Notes under the pieces: model-generated
What the model was told of the DNA's origin: nothing
Seen by the model: only the letters and a program-made list of their open reading frames with translations
The model's database searches: none
Part shown: positions 26,280 to 35,380 of the stretch, in pieces
How positions within the stretch are numbered: position 1 is the stretch's first letter
How the letters are laid out: each line of letters starts with the position of its first letter
Assembly: GCF_014138285.1 (NCBI RefSeq)
Contig: NZ_JACGXN010000003.1
Coordinates: forward strand, 124,001 to 188,000
Direction: 5' to 3'
Length of the DNA stretch: 64,000 bases
DNA from: Phyllobacterium myrsinacearum
GTDB taxonomy: Bacteria > Pseudomonadota > Alphaproteobacteria > Rhizobiales > Rhizobiaceae
Translations under genes and position numbers: made by a program

Positions 26280-28016
26280 TCAGTAAATATCGGGCTCAGG
26301 GGCAGATGATCCGAAACGCGTTTCAAGAAAATCAAAATCCGCCCCGGTATCGGCTTGACCAACATGCCGGGCAAACATCCAGCCATAGCCGCGTCCAGCT
26401 TTTTCTGCCGGTTTCGTCCATGCGGCACGGCGCTGTTCAAGTTCATGTTCATCCACCAGCATGTCGATCCGGCGTGCATTGAGATCGAGCCGGATGATGT
26501 CGCCTGTTTTGAGCAGCGCAAGCGGCCCGCCCACATGCGACTCCGGTGAAACATGCAGAACACATGCGCCGTAACTGGTGCCACTCATGCGGGCATCGGA
26601 AAGGCGAAGCATATCGCGATAACCTTGTTTGAGCAGAACTTTTGGCATGGGCAGCATGCCCCACTCCGGCATACCGGGGCCACCCTGCGGACCTGCCCCG
26701 CGCAAGACGAGAACATGATCGGGAGTTATATCCAGATTCTCATCATCGATCGCTTTCTTCATCTCAGGGTAACTGTCGAATACAAGCGCCGGGCCCTCGT
26801 GGTGATGGAACCTTGGATCACAGGCCGCCGGTTTCATCACGGCGCCCGTCGGTGCCAGATTGCCCTTGAGCACGGCAAGAGAGCCTTCCTGATACACCGG
26901 ATCATCGAGTGAACGGATGACATCGTCGTTGAAGCACTCTGCACCTTCCAGTGTTTCGCCAAGCGTCCGCCCCGAAACGGTCAGTGCAGAAAGATCGAGC
27001 TTGCTGGCCAGTTTTGCCATCAGCGCCCGCAGGCCACCGGCGTAATAGAAATCTTCCATCAGATAGGTGCTGCCAGTCGGTCTCACATTGGCCAGCACGG
27101 GCGTCGTACGCCCGGCGCGATCAAGATCGTCCATCGTCAGGTCGACCCCCGCCCGGCGCGCCATTGCCACGAGATGGACTATGGCATTCGTTGAGCAGCC
27201 CGTTGCCATGGCAACGGCCACCGCGTTGTATATGGCTGGCTTCGTCATGATCTTACCAGGCACAAGGTCTTCCCAGACCATTTCAACGGCGCGCCGCCCC
27301 ACGGCGGACGACATGCGGATATGGTTGGAGTCCGCTGCAGGTATCGAGCTTGCTCCCGGCAAGGTCAGCCCCATGGCCTCGGCAATGGCGGTCATCGTGC
27401 TTGCCGTTCCCATGGTCATGCAATGCCCGTAGGAACGCGCTATGCCTGCTTCCACCTCCACCCATTCTTCGGTTGAAAGATTGCCCGCTCGCCGTTCATC
27501 CCAGAATTTCCAGGCGTCGGAGCCAGAGCCCAGCGACTTGCCGCGATAATTGCCACGCAACATCGGACCGGCCGGCAGATAGATCATCGGCAACCCGGCG
27601 CTCAGTGCGCCCATGACCAGACCCGGCGTGGTCTTGTCGCAGCCCCCCATCAACACCGCACCATCGACCGGATGGGAGCGCAACAGTTCTTCTGTCTCCA
27701 TGGCGAGCATGTTGCGATACAGCATCGTTGTCGGCTTCACATAGCTTTCGGACAGCGAGAGCGCAGGTAGCTCCAGAGGAAACCCGCCTGACTGAAATAC
27801 ACCGCGTTTCACATCTTCCACGCGATGCTTGAAATGCGCATGACATGGATTGGCATCGGACCAAGTGTTCAATATGGCAATGACCGGTTTGCCCGCCCAT
27901 TCTTCCGGCGCATAGCCCATCTGCATCGTGCGCGAACGATGTCCCGAACTGCGCAGATCATCCGGCGCGAACCAGCGTGCACTGCGCAGGGTGTCAGGTG
28001 ATTTTCTTGTTGTCAT
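26280..28016 (-). CDS. IlvD/Edd family dehydratase, sugar-acid type
   Basis: 578 residues. The three [2Fe-2S] cysteines of the sugar-acid branch are present at about Cys58 (DANPCHAH), Cys126 (MGGCDKTTPG) and Cys199 (YGHCMTMGTAST), with spacing like that of L-arabinonate dehydratases. Further family segments are SIPAADSNHIRMS, RPTGSTYLMEDFYYAGG and SDARMSGTSYG, the last holding the catalytic Ser. Such enzymes turn an aldonate into a 2-keto-3-deoxy acid. It stands between the transporter genes and the RraA-like gene in one operon. Branched-chain amino acid synthesis (IlvD proper) is unlikely in this setting. Confidence 0.9.
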   Translation of the reverse strand: MTTRKSPDTLRSARWFAPDDLRSSGHRSRTMQMGYAPEEWAGKPVIAILNTWSDANPCHAHFKHRVEDVKRGVFQSGGFPLELPALSLSESYVKPTTMLYRNMLAMETEELLRSHPVDGAVLMGGCDKTTPGLVMGALSAGLPMIYLPAGPMLRGNYRGKSLGSGSDAWKFWDERRAGNLSTEEWVEVEAGIARSYGHCMTMGTASTMTAIAEAMGLTLPGASSIPAADSNHIRMSSAVGRRAVEMVWEDLVPGKIMTKPAIYNAVAVAMATGCSTNAIVHLVAMARRAGVDLTMDDLDRAGRTTPVLANVRPTGSTYLMEDFYYAGGLRALMAKLASKLDLSALTVSGRTLGETLEGAECFNDDVIRSLDDPVYQEGSLAVLKGNLAPTGAVMKPAACDPRFHHHEGPALVFDSYPEMKKAIDDENLDITPDHVLVLRGAGPQGGPGMPEWGMLPMPKVLLKQGYRDMLRLSDARMSGTSYGACVLHVSPESHVGGPLALLKTGDIIRLDLNARRIDMLVDEHELEQRRAAWTKPAEKAGRGYGWMFARHVGQADTGADFDFLETRFGSSAPEPDIY

Positions 28017-28062
28017 GACTGGACCTCGAAATGCGAAGGCAGGGAGAAGAGCGGCAACCCGA

Positions 28063-28932
28063 TCATTCCTTCATCCCCCATTTCTGAATGGTGTGACGTT
28101 CGATTGTCTGGAAAACGAGATTTTCCACCACAAGACCAATGATGATGACTGTCAGGAGACCCGCAAAGACTGCCGGAATATCGAGCAGATTGCGGTTTTC
28201 GAAGATGAACCAGCCTAGACCGCCCTGTCCGGATGAAACGCCGAAGACCAGTTCGGCAGCGATCAGTGTTCGCCACGCAAAGGCCCAGCCGATCTTCAGT
28301 CCGGTCAGAATCGACGGGAAAGCAGCCGGCACCAGGATCCGCACCACGTAGGAAAGTCCCGTCAAACCATAATTTCCGCCAACCATGCGCAGGGTTCGCG
28401 ACACCCCGAGAAACCCCGCATGTGTGTTGAGTGCGACCGCCCACAGCACGGAATGGATAAGAACGAAGACAAGGCTGGAAGCTCCCAGCCCGAACCAGAT
28501 CAGCGCAAGCGGCAGCAGCGAGATCGCGGGCAGAGGGTTGAACATCGCCGTCATGGTCTCGAGGAAATCAGTGCCGATGCGCGTGTTGATGGCAAGGATT
28601 GTCAAAACGCCAGCAAGCACCGTACCAGCGACGTAGCCGGTGATCAGCACCTTCAGTGTCGTCCAGATGCGCGCGGGCAGTACACCGTCGGCGAAACGAT
28701 CATAGAGCGTGGTGAGCGTATCGCTCAGCGTTGGAAACAGCAGCGGGTTATCGAGATAGCTCGCATAGACCTGCCAGATCACTGCCAGAACGATAATCAG
28801 CACTGTTTTGCGGACAGCGCCTATGCCCCAGATCAGTTCCAGAGCTCCGAGCTTCTGCTCGATTTCAGCCACATTGGCATGGGGACGATTGGTGGTAACG
28901 TCGGCGGCAAGGATGATTTGCGGATTGGTCAT
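28063..28932 (-). CDS. NitT/TauT-type ABC permease
   Basis: 289 residues with about six membrane segments (QVYASYLDNPLLFPTLSDT, GYVAGTVLAGVLTIL) and an EAA-type loop near GFLGVSRTLRMVGGNYGLTG. This branch imports nitrate, sulfonates such as taurine, aromatic anions and related molecules. The ATG at 28932 follows AGGGAATGACGCC, 4 bases after the ATPase gene; a longer frame to 29124 would run into it. It is followed by the dehydratase gene after 46 bases. Confidence 0.9.
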   Translation of the reverse strand: MTNPQIILAADVTTNRPHANVAEIEQKLGALELIWGIGAVRKTVLIIVLAVIWQVYASYLDNPLLFPTLSDTLTTLYDRFADGVLPARIWTTLKVLITGYVAGTVLAGVLTILAINTRIGTDFLETMTAMFNPLPAISLLPLALIWFGLGASSLVFVLIHSVLWAVALNTHAGFLGVSRTLRMVGGNYGLTGLSYVVRILVPAAFPSILTGLKIGWAFAWRTLIAAELVFGVSSGQGGLGWFIFENRNLLDIPAVFAGLLTVIIIGLVVENLVFQTIERHTIQKWGMKE

Positions 28933-28936
28933 GGCG

Positions 28937-29770
28937 TCATTCCCTGTGACCCGGCTCGGAGAAGAGCAGATTGTGTATATCGCGCTCAAGTGCAACTGCA
29001 CTGCCGTCATCGTGGCGTGCATGATCGACATCGATGACTTCAGCTTTAACGCGTCCCGGATGCGGTGACAGCAGCAGAATCCGATTGGAGATCTTGATTG
29101 CCTCGGCAATGGAGTGCGTGACAAAAATGACCGTAAATTTCGTGTCTTCCCACAGTTGCAACAGTTCGTCCTGCATCTGGCGGCGCGTCAGAGCGTCGAG
29201 TGCAGCAAAGGGTTCATCCATGAGCAGAATATCCGGCTGCATGGCCATGCCACGGGCAATTGCAACCCGCTGTTTCATTCCACCTGACAATGTATGCGGA
29301 TAACTGTCGGCCGCCCGCGTAAGCTTTACCTTGTCAATGTAGTCGCGCGCCCTCTCCTCTGCCTCGCTGCGTGGTAATTTGCGTGCGACCAGCAACGGAA
29401 ACATCACGTTCTCAAGCACTGTTTTCCATGGCAGAAGCTGGTCAAACTCCTGAAACACCATCATCCGGTCAGCACCGGGCTTTTTGACGGGACGCCCATT
29501 GATATGGATGGCGCCGCTCACTGGGGCCATATAGCCGCCCACCGCTTTCAGGAGTGTCGACTTGCCGCAACCGGATGGACCGAGAAGAACAAAACGATCC
29601 GACTGCTCGACGGAGAAGCTGACATCCTCCGTTGCAGTAATCAACAGGTTCGGTGTCTTGTAGCGCAGTGTCACCTTGTCCACGGTTAGCAGCGGCCGCG
29701 CCGAAGCGCACTGGAGAGAGTCCGCACGTTCCGCTGTCGTGTTGTTCGCGTACTGTGTCGTTTGTAGCAT
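28937..29770 (-). CDS. NitT/TauT-type ABC transporter ATPase
   Basis: 277 residues with Walker [10 protein letters not shown] near residue 67, signature LSGGMKQRVAIARG, Walker B DILLMDEPF and FVTHSIAEA. The SsuB/TauB-like features (MVFQEFDQLLPWKTV, LLLSPHPGRVKAEV) place it in the sulfonate/nitrate branch. It lies 4 bases before the permease gene. It powers uptake with the binding protein at 30847. Confidence 0.92.
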   Translation of the reverse strand: MLQTTQYANNTTAERADSLQCASARPLLTVDKVTLRYKTPNLLITATEDVSFSVEQSDRFVLLGPSGCGKSTLLKAVGGYMAPVSGAIHINGRPVKKPGADRMMVFQEFDQLLPWKTVLENVMFPLLVARKLPRSEAEERARDYIDKVKLTRAADSYPHTLSGGMKQRVAIARGMAMQPDILLMDEPFAALDALTRRQMQDELLQLWEDTKFTVIFVTHSIAEAIKISNRILLLSPHPGRVKAEVIDVDHARHDDGSAVALERDIHNLLFSEPGHRE

Positions 29771-29845
29771 TTCAGCCCTTCCTCAATTCTGAGTGGGCGG
29801 CCCGGTAGAAATCCCGCCGGACCGTCAGTGTTTGGCGATCCGGTG

Positions 29846-30847
29846 CTAATTGCCCTTCAGGTCGGCGGACTCCGGCAGATAATAGTCTGTCCAGGCAGCA
29901 GGCATTGTTTTGAGAGTGCCAATCTTGTGCAGATGGGTTGCAAACTTCATGGTGCCCTGAGGTTCTATACGGAAGTCCATCATATCCGGCTGTTCGATAA
30001 TCTTGACCAACGCATCGAGATCAGTCTTGTCACCGGAAATTTGTTTGTAGGCACTTAGAGCCTCGCGCGGGTTCTTCTTGATTAGGTCAATCGCTTCAAC
30101 CGTCGCTTCGCGCACCGCTTTGATGATGACGGGGTTCGCCTCGGCAAATGTTGTTGTCGTAAAGAATGTTGCCTGTGTCAGCGGGCCGCCGATAATGTCC
30201 TTGGAGTTGGCGACGATGTGATTTCCAGCCGCAATCTCCAGGTATTGGAACGGCGGTGCCGAGAAATGGCTGGCCACTTCATGGTTCTTGTTGGCAAGGG
30301 CAGCCATGGCATCGGGATGTCCAAGCTGCACCGTGTTGGGATCGAAATGCTTGACGTCGCCGTCACCGAACATTTGAGCAGCAGCCATCTGCAACAAAAT
30401 GGCCTGGGTTGACACGCCAACGGTTGGTACGGCGATTTTGTCGCTTGGCCCGATATCTTTCAGTGTTTTGATCTTTGGGTCCCTTGAAACCAGGATAACC
30501 GGCTGTGCCGAACTGGTGATTATCCCCTTTACCTTGCCGCGCGTCCGGTCCCACAGCAGCAAAAGGTTACCGGTGCCGGTATTGACGATATCGACATTGC
30601 CAGAGAGAAGCGCATCCGTTTGCGCGCCGCCACCGCTGAACGTTCGCCAATTGACCGTGACGCCTTTCAGGCCGTCTTCAGCAGCATGCTTTTCAATGAG
30701 CTTCTGGGTCTCCATGACATGGCTCGCCAGATACAATATGCCCGGTTGGCGCGTTATGGAAATCTCGGTCTTCTCCTGCGCATAACCCGCAGAATTCCAA
30801 CCCAAGACCATGACAAGCGCGGTGATCTCGCGGATAAATGTTCGCAT
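29846..30847 (-). CDS. NitT/TauT-type ABC substrate-binding protein
   Basis: 333 residues. A signal peptide ends near GYAQ, followed by an NMT1/SsuA-like binding fold: ITRQPGILYLASHVMETQKLIEKHA, the DIVNTGTGNLLLLW segment and DKIAVPTVGVSTQAILLQ. It catches an anionic small molecule in the periplasm for the neighbouring permease and ATPase. It is the first gene of the six-gene operon and is divergent from the GntR regulator at 30992. The substrate cannot be read from sequence; the dehydratase and lactonase downstream suggest an acidic sugar. Confidence 0.9.
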   Translation of the reverse strand: MRTFIREITALVMVLGWNSAGYAQEKTEISITRQPGILYLASHVMETQKLIEKHAAEDGLKGVTVNWRTFSGGGAQTDALLSGNVDIVNTGTGNLLLLWDRTRGKVKGIITSSAQPVILVSRDPKIKTLKDIGPSDKIAVPTVGVSTQAILLQMAAAQMFGDGDVKHFDPNTVQLGHPDAMAALANKNHEVASHFSAPPFQYLEIAAGNHIVANSKDIIGGPLTQATFFTTTTFAEANPVIIKAVREATVEAIDLIKKNPREALSAYKQISGDKTDLDALVKIIEQPDMMDFRIEPQGTMKFATHLHKIGTLKTMPAAWTDYYLPESADLKGN

Positions 30848-30920
30848 TGTTTCCTCCCAATAATTTTATGTGCATTTCCACGGCTGGCGATGATCCTCCG
30901 ACATCGTCTTCGTCGTTAAA

Positions 30921-30972
30921 GCACTAATACATCAGTGCATCAACAAAATAATTATGATACTGGTTAAACCAG
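30921..30972. promoter_or_regulatory. GntR (FadR-subfamily) operator and second palindrome
   Basis: CTGGTTAAACCAG (30960-30972) is a palindrome with the CTGGT-N3-ACCAG form bound by FadR, and lies 19 bases upstream of the GntR gene. A second imperfect 18-bp palindrome, GCACTAATACATCAGTGC, is at 30921-30938. Both fall in the 144-base gap between the regulator and its divergent operon, as expected for autoregulation and operon repression. Confidence 0.6.
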
Positions 30973-30991
30973 GAAATCAGGGAATCGGCAT

Positions 30992-31684
30992 ATGAGTGGC
31001 AGAGTGAACGGTGGCGTTCTGGATCGGACCAGGCAGGTAGCCCATCAGATTCATGAAATATTGAGAGACCGGATCCTTGCTGTTGAGCTCGTGCCCGGAA
31101 CAGTTTTGTCGCGGGCATCTCTGCAGCTGGAATTCGGTGTCAGTCAAACCCCGGTCAGGGACGCTCTGATGCGGCTCGAAGAGGAAGGTATCGTCGAGGT
31201 CTACCCACAATATGCCACTGTTGTCGCCAGAATCGATATCGGGCATGCCAGACAGGCCCAGTTCCTGCGCCTGTCTATCGAACTCGAAGCGGTTCGGCGG
31301 CTGACCCTGGAATGCCCGGACCAAATCGCAGCCGAACTGGACGAGATTCTGTTGCGGCAGCAACAGGTCGCCTCCCCGCAAACATTTGATCTGTTCGATA
31401 CGCTCGACAAGGATTTTCATCGCAAGATTTATGAACGCGCCGGTGTTCTCAATTTATGGTCGACCGTACGTCGCCAGAGCGTGCACCTTGATCGGTTACG
31501 TCGCCTCAATCTTCCGATGCCGGGCAAAATGCAGACGGTATTGGAAGATCATTGCCACATTATCAGCGCGATCAAGTCAAGGGATCCACAAGCAGCAGCC
31601 CATGCTCTTCGCAAACATCTTTCCGGAACTTTGTCGATCATCGATATCATCAGCGAACAGTTCCCTGACTACATCCGCCAGTGA
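30992..31684 (+). CDS. GntR-family regulator, FCD subfamily
   Basis: 230 residues. N-terminal winged helix (about 15-80: IHEILRDRILAVELVPGTVLSRASLQLEFGVSQ split over two strands, then TPVRDALMRLEEEGIVEV) and an alpha-helical FCD ligand domain with the metal-site His residues in DKDFHRKIYERAG and AIKSRDPQAAAHALRKHL. It is divergent from the six-gene uptake and dehydratase operon and is the likely local repressor, with a sugar-acid-like ligand. The palindromes just upstream support this. Confidence 0.9.
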   Translation: MSGRVNGGVLDRTRQVAHQIHEILRDRILAVELVPGTVLSRASLQLEFGVSQTPVRDALMRLEEEGIVEVYPQYATVVARIDIGHARQAQFLRLSIELEAVRRLTLECPDQIAAELDEILLRQQQVASPQTFDLFDTLDKDFHRKIYERAGVLNLWSTVRRQSVHLDRLRRLNLPMPGKMQTVLEDHCHIISAIKSRDPQAAAHALRKHLSGTLSIIDIISEQFPDYIRQ

Positions 31685-31807
31685 GATGAACCGGCAATCG
31701 ACAAAGTCGTTGTTGACACGACAACGGTCTGTTTTGGTTAGAATTGCCGAAGCAACCTGAAGTATTGGCGCGGCTTTGACCGAAATGCCGTGCCATACGA
31801 TCAGGAG

Positions 31808-32863
31808 TTACTGCTCGATCTTGCGATTCCAGCGGTTGTTCCATTCGGGCCGGTTTTTGTTGATAGCGTCCCAATCGACGACCTTTGCATTGCTCATATA
31901 GGTCTGAAACGCCGTCAGCTTCTCTTCTCCTCCGGCTGTTCCAGCGCGCGTCTTCACGTTTGAGGGAACGATGTTTCCCTTGTCCAGCGCCTTGGCCTGC
32001 GCTTCGGCGGAAAGGAGATACTGGGCCAGCTTCTGGCTGAGTTCCGGTTCGGTGTTATTTGCTATCACACATTCGGAGACCGTCAGCACAACCGATCCTT
32101 CTTTTGGCTGCGCATATTCGACCGGAATTCCCTTCTCCTTCAGATTATTGACCGCAGTCGGTGTAAGGGGAAAGATCGCGGCATCGCCAGTCTGGACCAT
32201 TTCTGAAATTTTTGCCGAGCTGGAGATGTACTCCAGAACATTCTTGCCAATTGTATCGGCAAATTTCTCAAACCCCGGTTCGACATTGTTCTCATCGCCG
32301 CCCTGGATACGGTTGAACATCAGAAACGCGTGGAGGCCGAAGGTTGAGACCGAGGCTGATTGAAAGACCACCTTGCCCTTGAATTTGGCATCGGCGAGAT
32401 CCATCCACGATGTGGGCGCACTCCAGCCGTTCTGGTCAAACATCTGCTTGTTGTAGGCAAGGCCGGTCATGCCCATGTCAATGCCGACAGCCATATCGTC
32501 CTTCATGCGCGCGCCCGGTGTAATGTCATCGAGAACAGGGGAAGCCTGCAATTTCTGGCAGAGGCCAGTACCAATGGCCCTGACCATGACACCATCGTCC
32601 AGGAACATGACGTGCATCTGCGGATTGTCTTTTGCTGCTGTCGCCTTGGCGAGAATATCGGCGGACGTTCCCGGGACAACAACCACTTTGACGTCATTGG
32701 CTTTCTCAAACTCGGGAAAAACGTCCTGAGTGAATGTGCGTTCGTAATTTCCGCCGTTCATCCCGACGTAAAGTGTTTTGGTCTCCGCCTGAGCGTGTGA
32801 GGCGGCTAAGCCAGCCACCGTCAGAGTAAGTGTGGATACCAGGCAATTATTCAACCATTTCAT
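31808..32863 (-). CDS. Pot-type ABC substrate-binding protein
   Basis: 351 residues. Signal peptide (about 1-27, ending HAQA) and a PotD/AfuA-like fold: TKTLYVGMNGGNYERTF, KVVVVPGTSADIL, GIDMGMTGLAYNKQMFD, and C-terminal WDAINKNRPEWNNRW. It overlaps the preceding oxidoreductase gene by 17 bases and is the last gene of the seven-gene operon, an unusual position for a binding protein. It delivers the substrate to the two permeases and ATPase upstream. Opine, amino-acid derivative or polyamine are candidate substrates, by context only. Confidence 0.88.
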   Translation of the reverse strand: MKWLNNCLVSTLTLTVAGLAASHAQAETKTLYVGMNGGNYERTFTQDVFPEFEKANDVKVVVVPGTSADILAKATAAKDNPQMHVMFLDDGVMVRAIGTGLCQKLQASPVLDDITPGARMKDDMAVGIDMGMTGLAYNKQMFDQNGWSAPTSWMDLADAKFKGKVVFQSASVSTFGLHAFLMFNRIQGGDENNVEPGFEKFADTIGKNVLEYISSSAKISEMVQTGDAAIFPLTPTAVNNLKEKGIPVEYAQPKEGSVVLTVSECVIANNTEPELSQKLAQYLLSAEAQAKALDKGNIVPSNVKTRAGTAGGEEKLTAFQTYMSNAKVVDWDAINKNRPEWNNRWNRKIEQ

Positions 32864-34013
32864 TGTGAGTTCCCTTTTTCTTGTTGTGTTGTGGAGGCAT
32901 GTTATGGAAACGCTCTATCGAGAAAGCGGCGATCGGCGTTGCTGTTTCGCCTGATGTGACGAGGTCGCACAGGATGGCACCCACCGCCGGGGCCACCTGA
33001 AAGCCGGCACCGCAAAAACCGAACGCATGGAAAAGGCCCGGTGTCGTGCCACTTCGGCCGATGACAGGATTATTGTCTGGGAGTTGCCCTTCCGTACCCG
33101 ACCAGAAACGGATCACGTGCGCTCCCGCAAGATGGGGGAAAAGTGTGGTGGCCCGTTTCATGACAGCCAGAGCTGCCGCGGTTGACGGCCGGGAGAAATC
33201 GGGGTCGATAAGAGCGTAACCGCGTCCACCGCCCATGATGTAATTCCCGCGTTGAACCTGTCGGCAGTAGAATCCACCGCCTTCTTCGCCCAGGCTGACT
33301 GGCAACCGCAAGGCCAGTGGTTCTGTCACAACCATCGACGGATATATACGGGAGAGTGGCGCGGGTTCATCGAAGTCCGTGGCGATTTTGTTGGCCCAGG
33401 CACCGGCGCTGTTGATGAGAAAGTGGCACGTTATCTCGCAGTCAGTACCTGCTTGAAGCGCAAATCCATCACTCGTTCGTACCGCAGCGTGCACAGCAGT
33501 CTGTTCAAGAACAATAGCCCCGGCATCGCGTGCCGCCTTTGCAAAGGCTGGCGATACCAGCCGAGGGTTGGCCTGCCCGTCATCCGGACAAAACGAAGCG
33601 CCGGCAACGTTGCCTGACAGCCATGGAAAACGCGTCTTTGCCATTGCGCCTGTGAACAGCTCAAGATTGAGACCGAAGGGTTTTACAGTTTCGGCATATT
33701 GCTCAAGCCGCGCGAAGTCTTCCGGCTTGCGTGCGAGCTTCAGATGCCCGCTGCGTTGATATTCTCCGTCAATCCCGATCAGCTCTTTCAATCGTGGCCA
33801 GATCTGGTGCGCCCGTTGTGAAAGCGGGAGCTGCGCTACGGAGCGGCCCTGACGTCGCACCCCCCCATAGTTGACGCCGCTTGCCTGTGCTCCACAAAAA
33901 CCTTTGTCCATGAGGATGACCGACAAGCCGGCCTTGCGCAGCGCAAGCGCGGCAGAACTACCGACAAGGCCGCCACCAACGATGGCAACGTCTGCAGAGA
34001 AGCGCCGGATCAT
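32847..34013 (-). CDS. FAD-dependent oxidoreductase, DAO family (opine oxidase B / HcnC-like)
   Basis: 388 residues. N-terminal FAD-binding motif DVAIVGGGLVGSSAALAL (about 8-25) and the DAO fold with NYGGVRRQGRS and the C-terminal FCGAGFQVAPAVGAILCDL. These subunits oxidise a C-N bond of an amino acid or opine; relatives are the OoxB/NoxB, HcnC and D-hydroxyproline dehydrogenase subunits. It overlaps the next upstream oxidoreductase gene by 4 bases, consistent with a complex. The substrate is not determined. Confidence 0.85.
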   Translation of the reverse strand: MIRRFSADVAIVGGGLVGSSAALALRKAGLSVILMDKGFCGAQASGVNYGGVRRQGRSVAQLPLSQRAHQIWPRLKELIGIDGEYQRSGHLKLARKPEDFARLEQYAETVKPFGLNLELFTGAMAKTRFPWLSGNVAGASFCPDDGQANPRLVSPAFAKAARDAGAIVLEQTAVHAAVRTSDGFALQAGTDCEITCHFLINSAGAWANKIATDFDEPAPLSRIYPSMVVTEPLALRLPVSLGEEGGGFYCRQVQRGNYIMGGGRGYALIDPDFSRPSTAAALAVMKRATTLFPHLAGAHVIRFWSGTEGQLPDNNPVIGRSGTTPGLFHAFGFCGAGFQVAPAVGAILCDLVTSGETATPIAAFSIERFHNMPPQHNKKKGTHNEMVE

Positions 34014-35380
34014 GAGCCACCTTCCTGAAGTAATAGTGGCAGTGGCTTGACGGGAGCCTGTGCGCGCAAACGGCCAATGTCCGCAAGTTTAAGGTGTTGA
34101 GTGGCCGAAAGAACTTCGGCCATGGCTGCGCTGCACATGCGTCCCTGACACCTGCCCATACCAGAACGGCTAAGCGCTTTCAGTCGATTGAGCTCACGAA
34201 GCTCGCCGCCGTTTATGGTGTCAATAACGGTGGAAACAGTGACTTCTTCGCAACGGCAGAGCTTCGTATAGCCGGGAATCTGATCAAACCAATTATCCGG
34301 AAACGGAAATGCTTTTTCAAGGATGTCCCGCAGTCCAGCTTTCCGTCGGCGTGCTTTGACAAGTGCCGACATTCGTCCGGGATCAACCGTAGTACCAGAA
34401 TCCTGTATCAGCGCGAGGGCAGCAAGTTCACCTGAAATCTCCGCGGCATCGGCCCCGGCAATACCGCTGCCATCACCGGCAAGATAAACACCCTGGCTGC
34501 TCGTGCGGCCTGCCTCATCCGTTACCGGCAGCCATGTGCGATCCCTGTCATCGAAGCGGAATGTACAGCCAGAGAGGTCTGCCAACTGCGTTTCGGGGCG
34601 AAGTGCGAAACCATATGCAATTGCGTCACATGCTATGGAATGCACCTTTGTTCCCGACTTGAAGCTTAGCCCCTCGACATATTGGGAGCCGTCCACACGG
34701 GTTGGACGAACATTGTAGCGAATTTTTACACCGCGGCTAACAAGCCTTGCTGCATAGGACATTCCGATGAGCACGAGGCGCGGATCAAACCGAAATGCAG
34801 AGAGAAGGTTGAGCTTGGCCGAGAACGGAGCTGTATCGAGGACCGCAGCCACATTGCCGCCCGCCTTCACATATTGCCAGGCAACAAGGTAGAGAAGCGG
34901 GCCGGATCCAAGGAACACAACATTCCTTCCAATAGTGCAGCCTTGTACTTTCAACGCAGTTTGCGCGGCCCCCAACGTATAGACACCAGGCAATGTCCAC
35001 CCCGGAAAGGGGAGTATGCGGTCTGTCGCTCCAGTCGACAGAATGAGATTTTGAAAGCCAATCTGGTGATGCTTTCCATCCGCCATAAGGTGAAGTTCAT
35101 TGCCGGCAATATTCCAGACCAGCGCCTGCGGCATGTAATCGATGGAAGGCAGCAGACCATCGAATTCCCGGTGCAGCCTTGTAGCTTTCGCGGCCTCTGA
35201 ACCGTAGAGATCGGTTGCGCTGCGACCATCATCAACGAACGGGCGGCGATAAATCTGACCGCCGGCGCGAAAACCTTCGTCGATAACAATCGGCCGCAGG
35301 CCCGCAGCAACGAGCGTTTTCGCAGCGCAGATTCCCGCAGGCCCGGCTCCGACAATCACGGGAGGCAAAGTGTCATTCAT
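34010..35380 (-). CDS. FAD/NAD(P)-dependent oxidoreductase with BFD-type iron-sulfur tail (opine oxidase A / HcnB-like)
   Basis: 456 residues. N-terminal dinucleotide motif PPVIVGAGPAGICAAKTL; a pyridine-nucleotide-disulfide-oxidoreductase-like core (NVVFLGSGPLLYLVAWQYV); and a C-terminal BFD-type [2Fe-2S] region with Cys in KLCRCEEV and GMGRCQGRMCSAAM. This matches the large subunit of opine oxidase, hydrogen cyanide synthase and D-hydroxyproline dehydrogenase. Overlaps the small ferredoxin-like gene by 8 bases and the DAO-type gene by 4, so all three make one complex. Confidence 0.87.
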   Translation of the reverse strand: MNDTLPPVIVGAGPAGICAAKTLVAAGLRPIVIDEGFRAGGQIYRRPFVDDGRSATDLYGSEAAKATRLHREFDGLLPSIDYMPQALVWNIAGNELHLMADGKHHQIGFQNLILSTGATDRILPFPGWTLPGVYTLGAAQTALKVQGCTIGRNVVFLGSGPLLYLVAWQYVKAGGNVAAVLDTAPFSAKLNLLSAFRFDPRLVLIGMSYAARLVSRGVKIRYNVRPTRVDGSQYVEGLSFKSGTKVHSIACDAIAYGFALRPETQLADLSGCTFRFDDRDRTWLPVTDEAGRTSSQGVYLAGDGSGIAGADAAEISGELAALALIQDSGTTVDPGRMSALVKARRRKAGLRDILEKAFPFPDNWFDQIPGYTKLCRCEEVTVSTVIDTINGGELRELNRLKALSRSGMGRCQGRMCSAAMAEVLSATQHLKLADIGRLRAQAPVKPLPLLLQEGGS

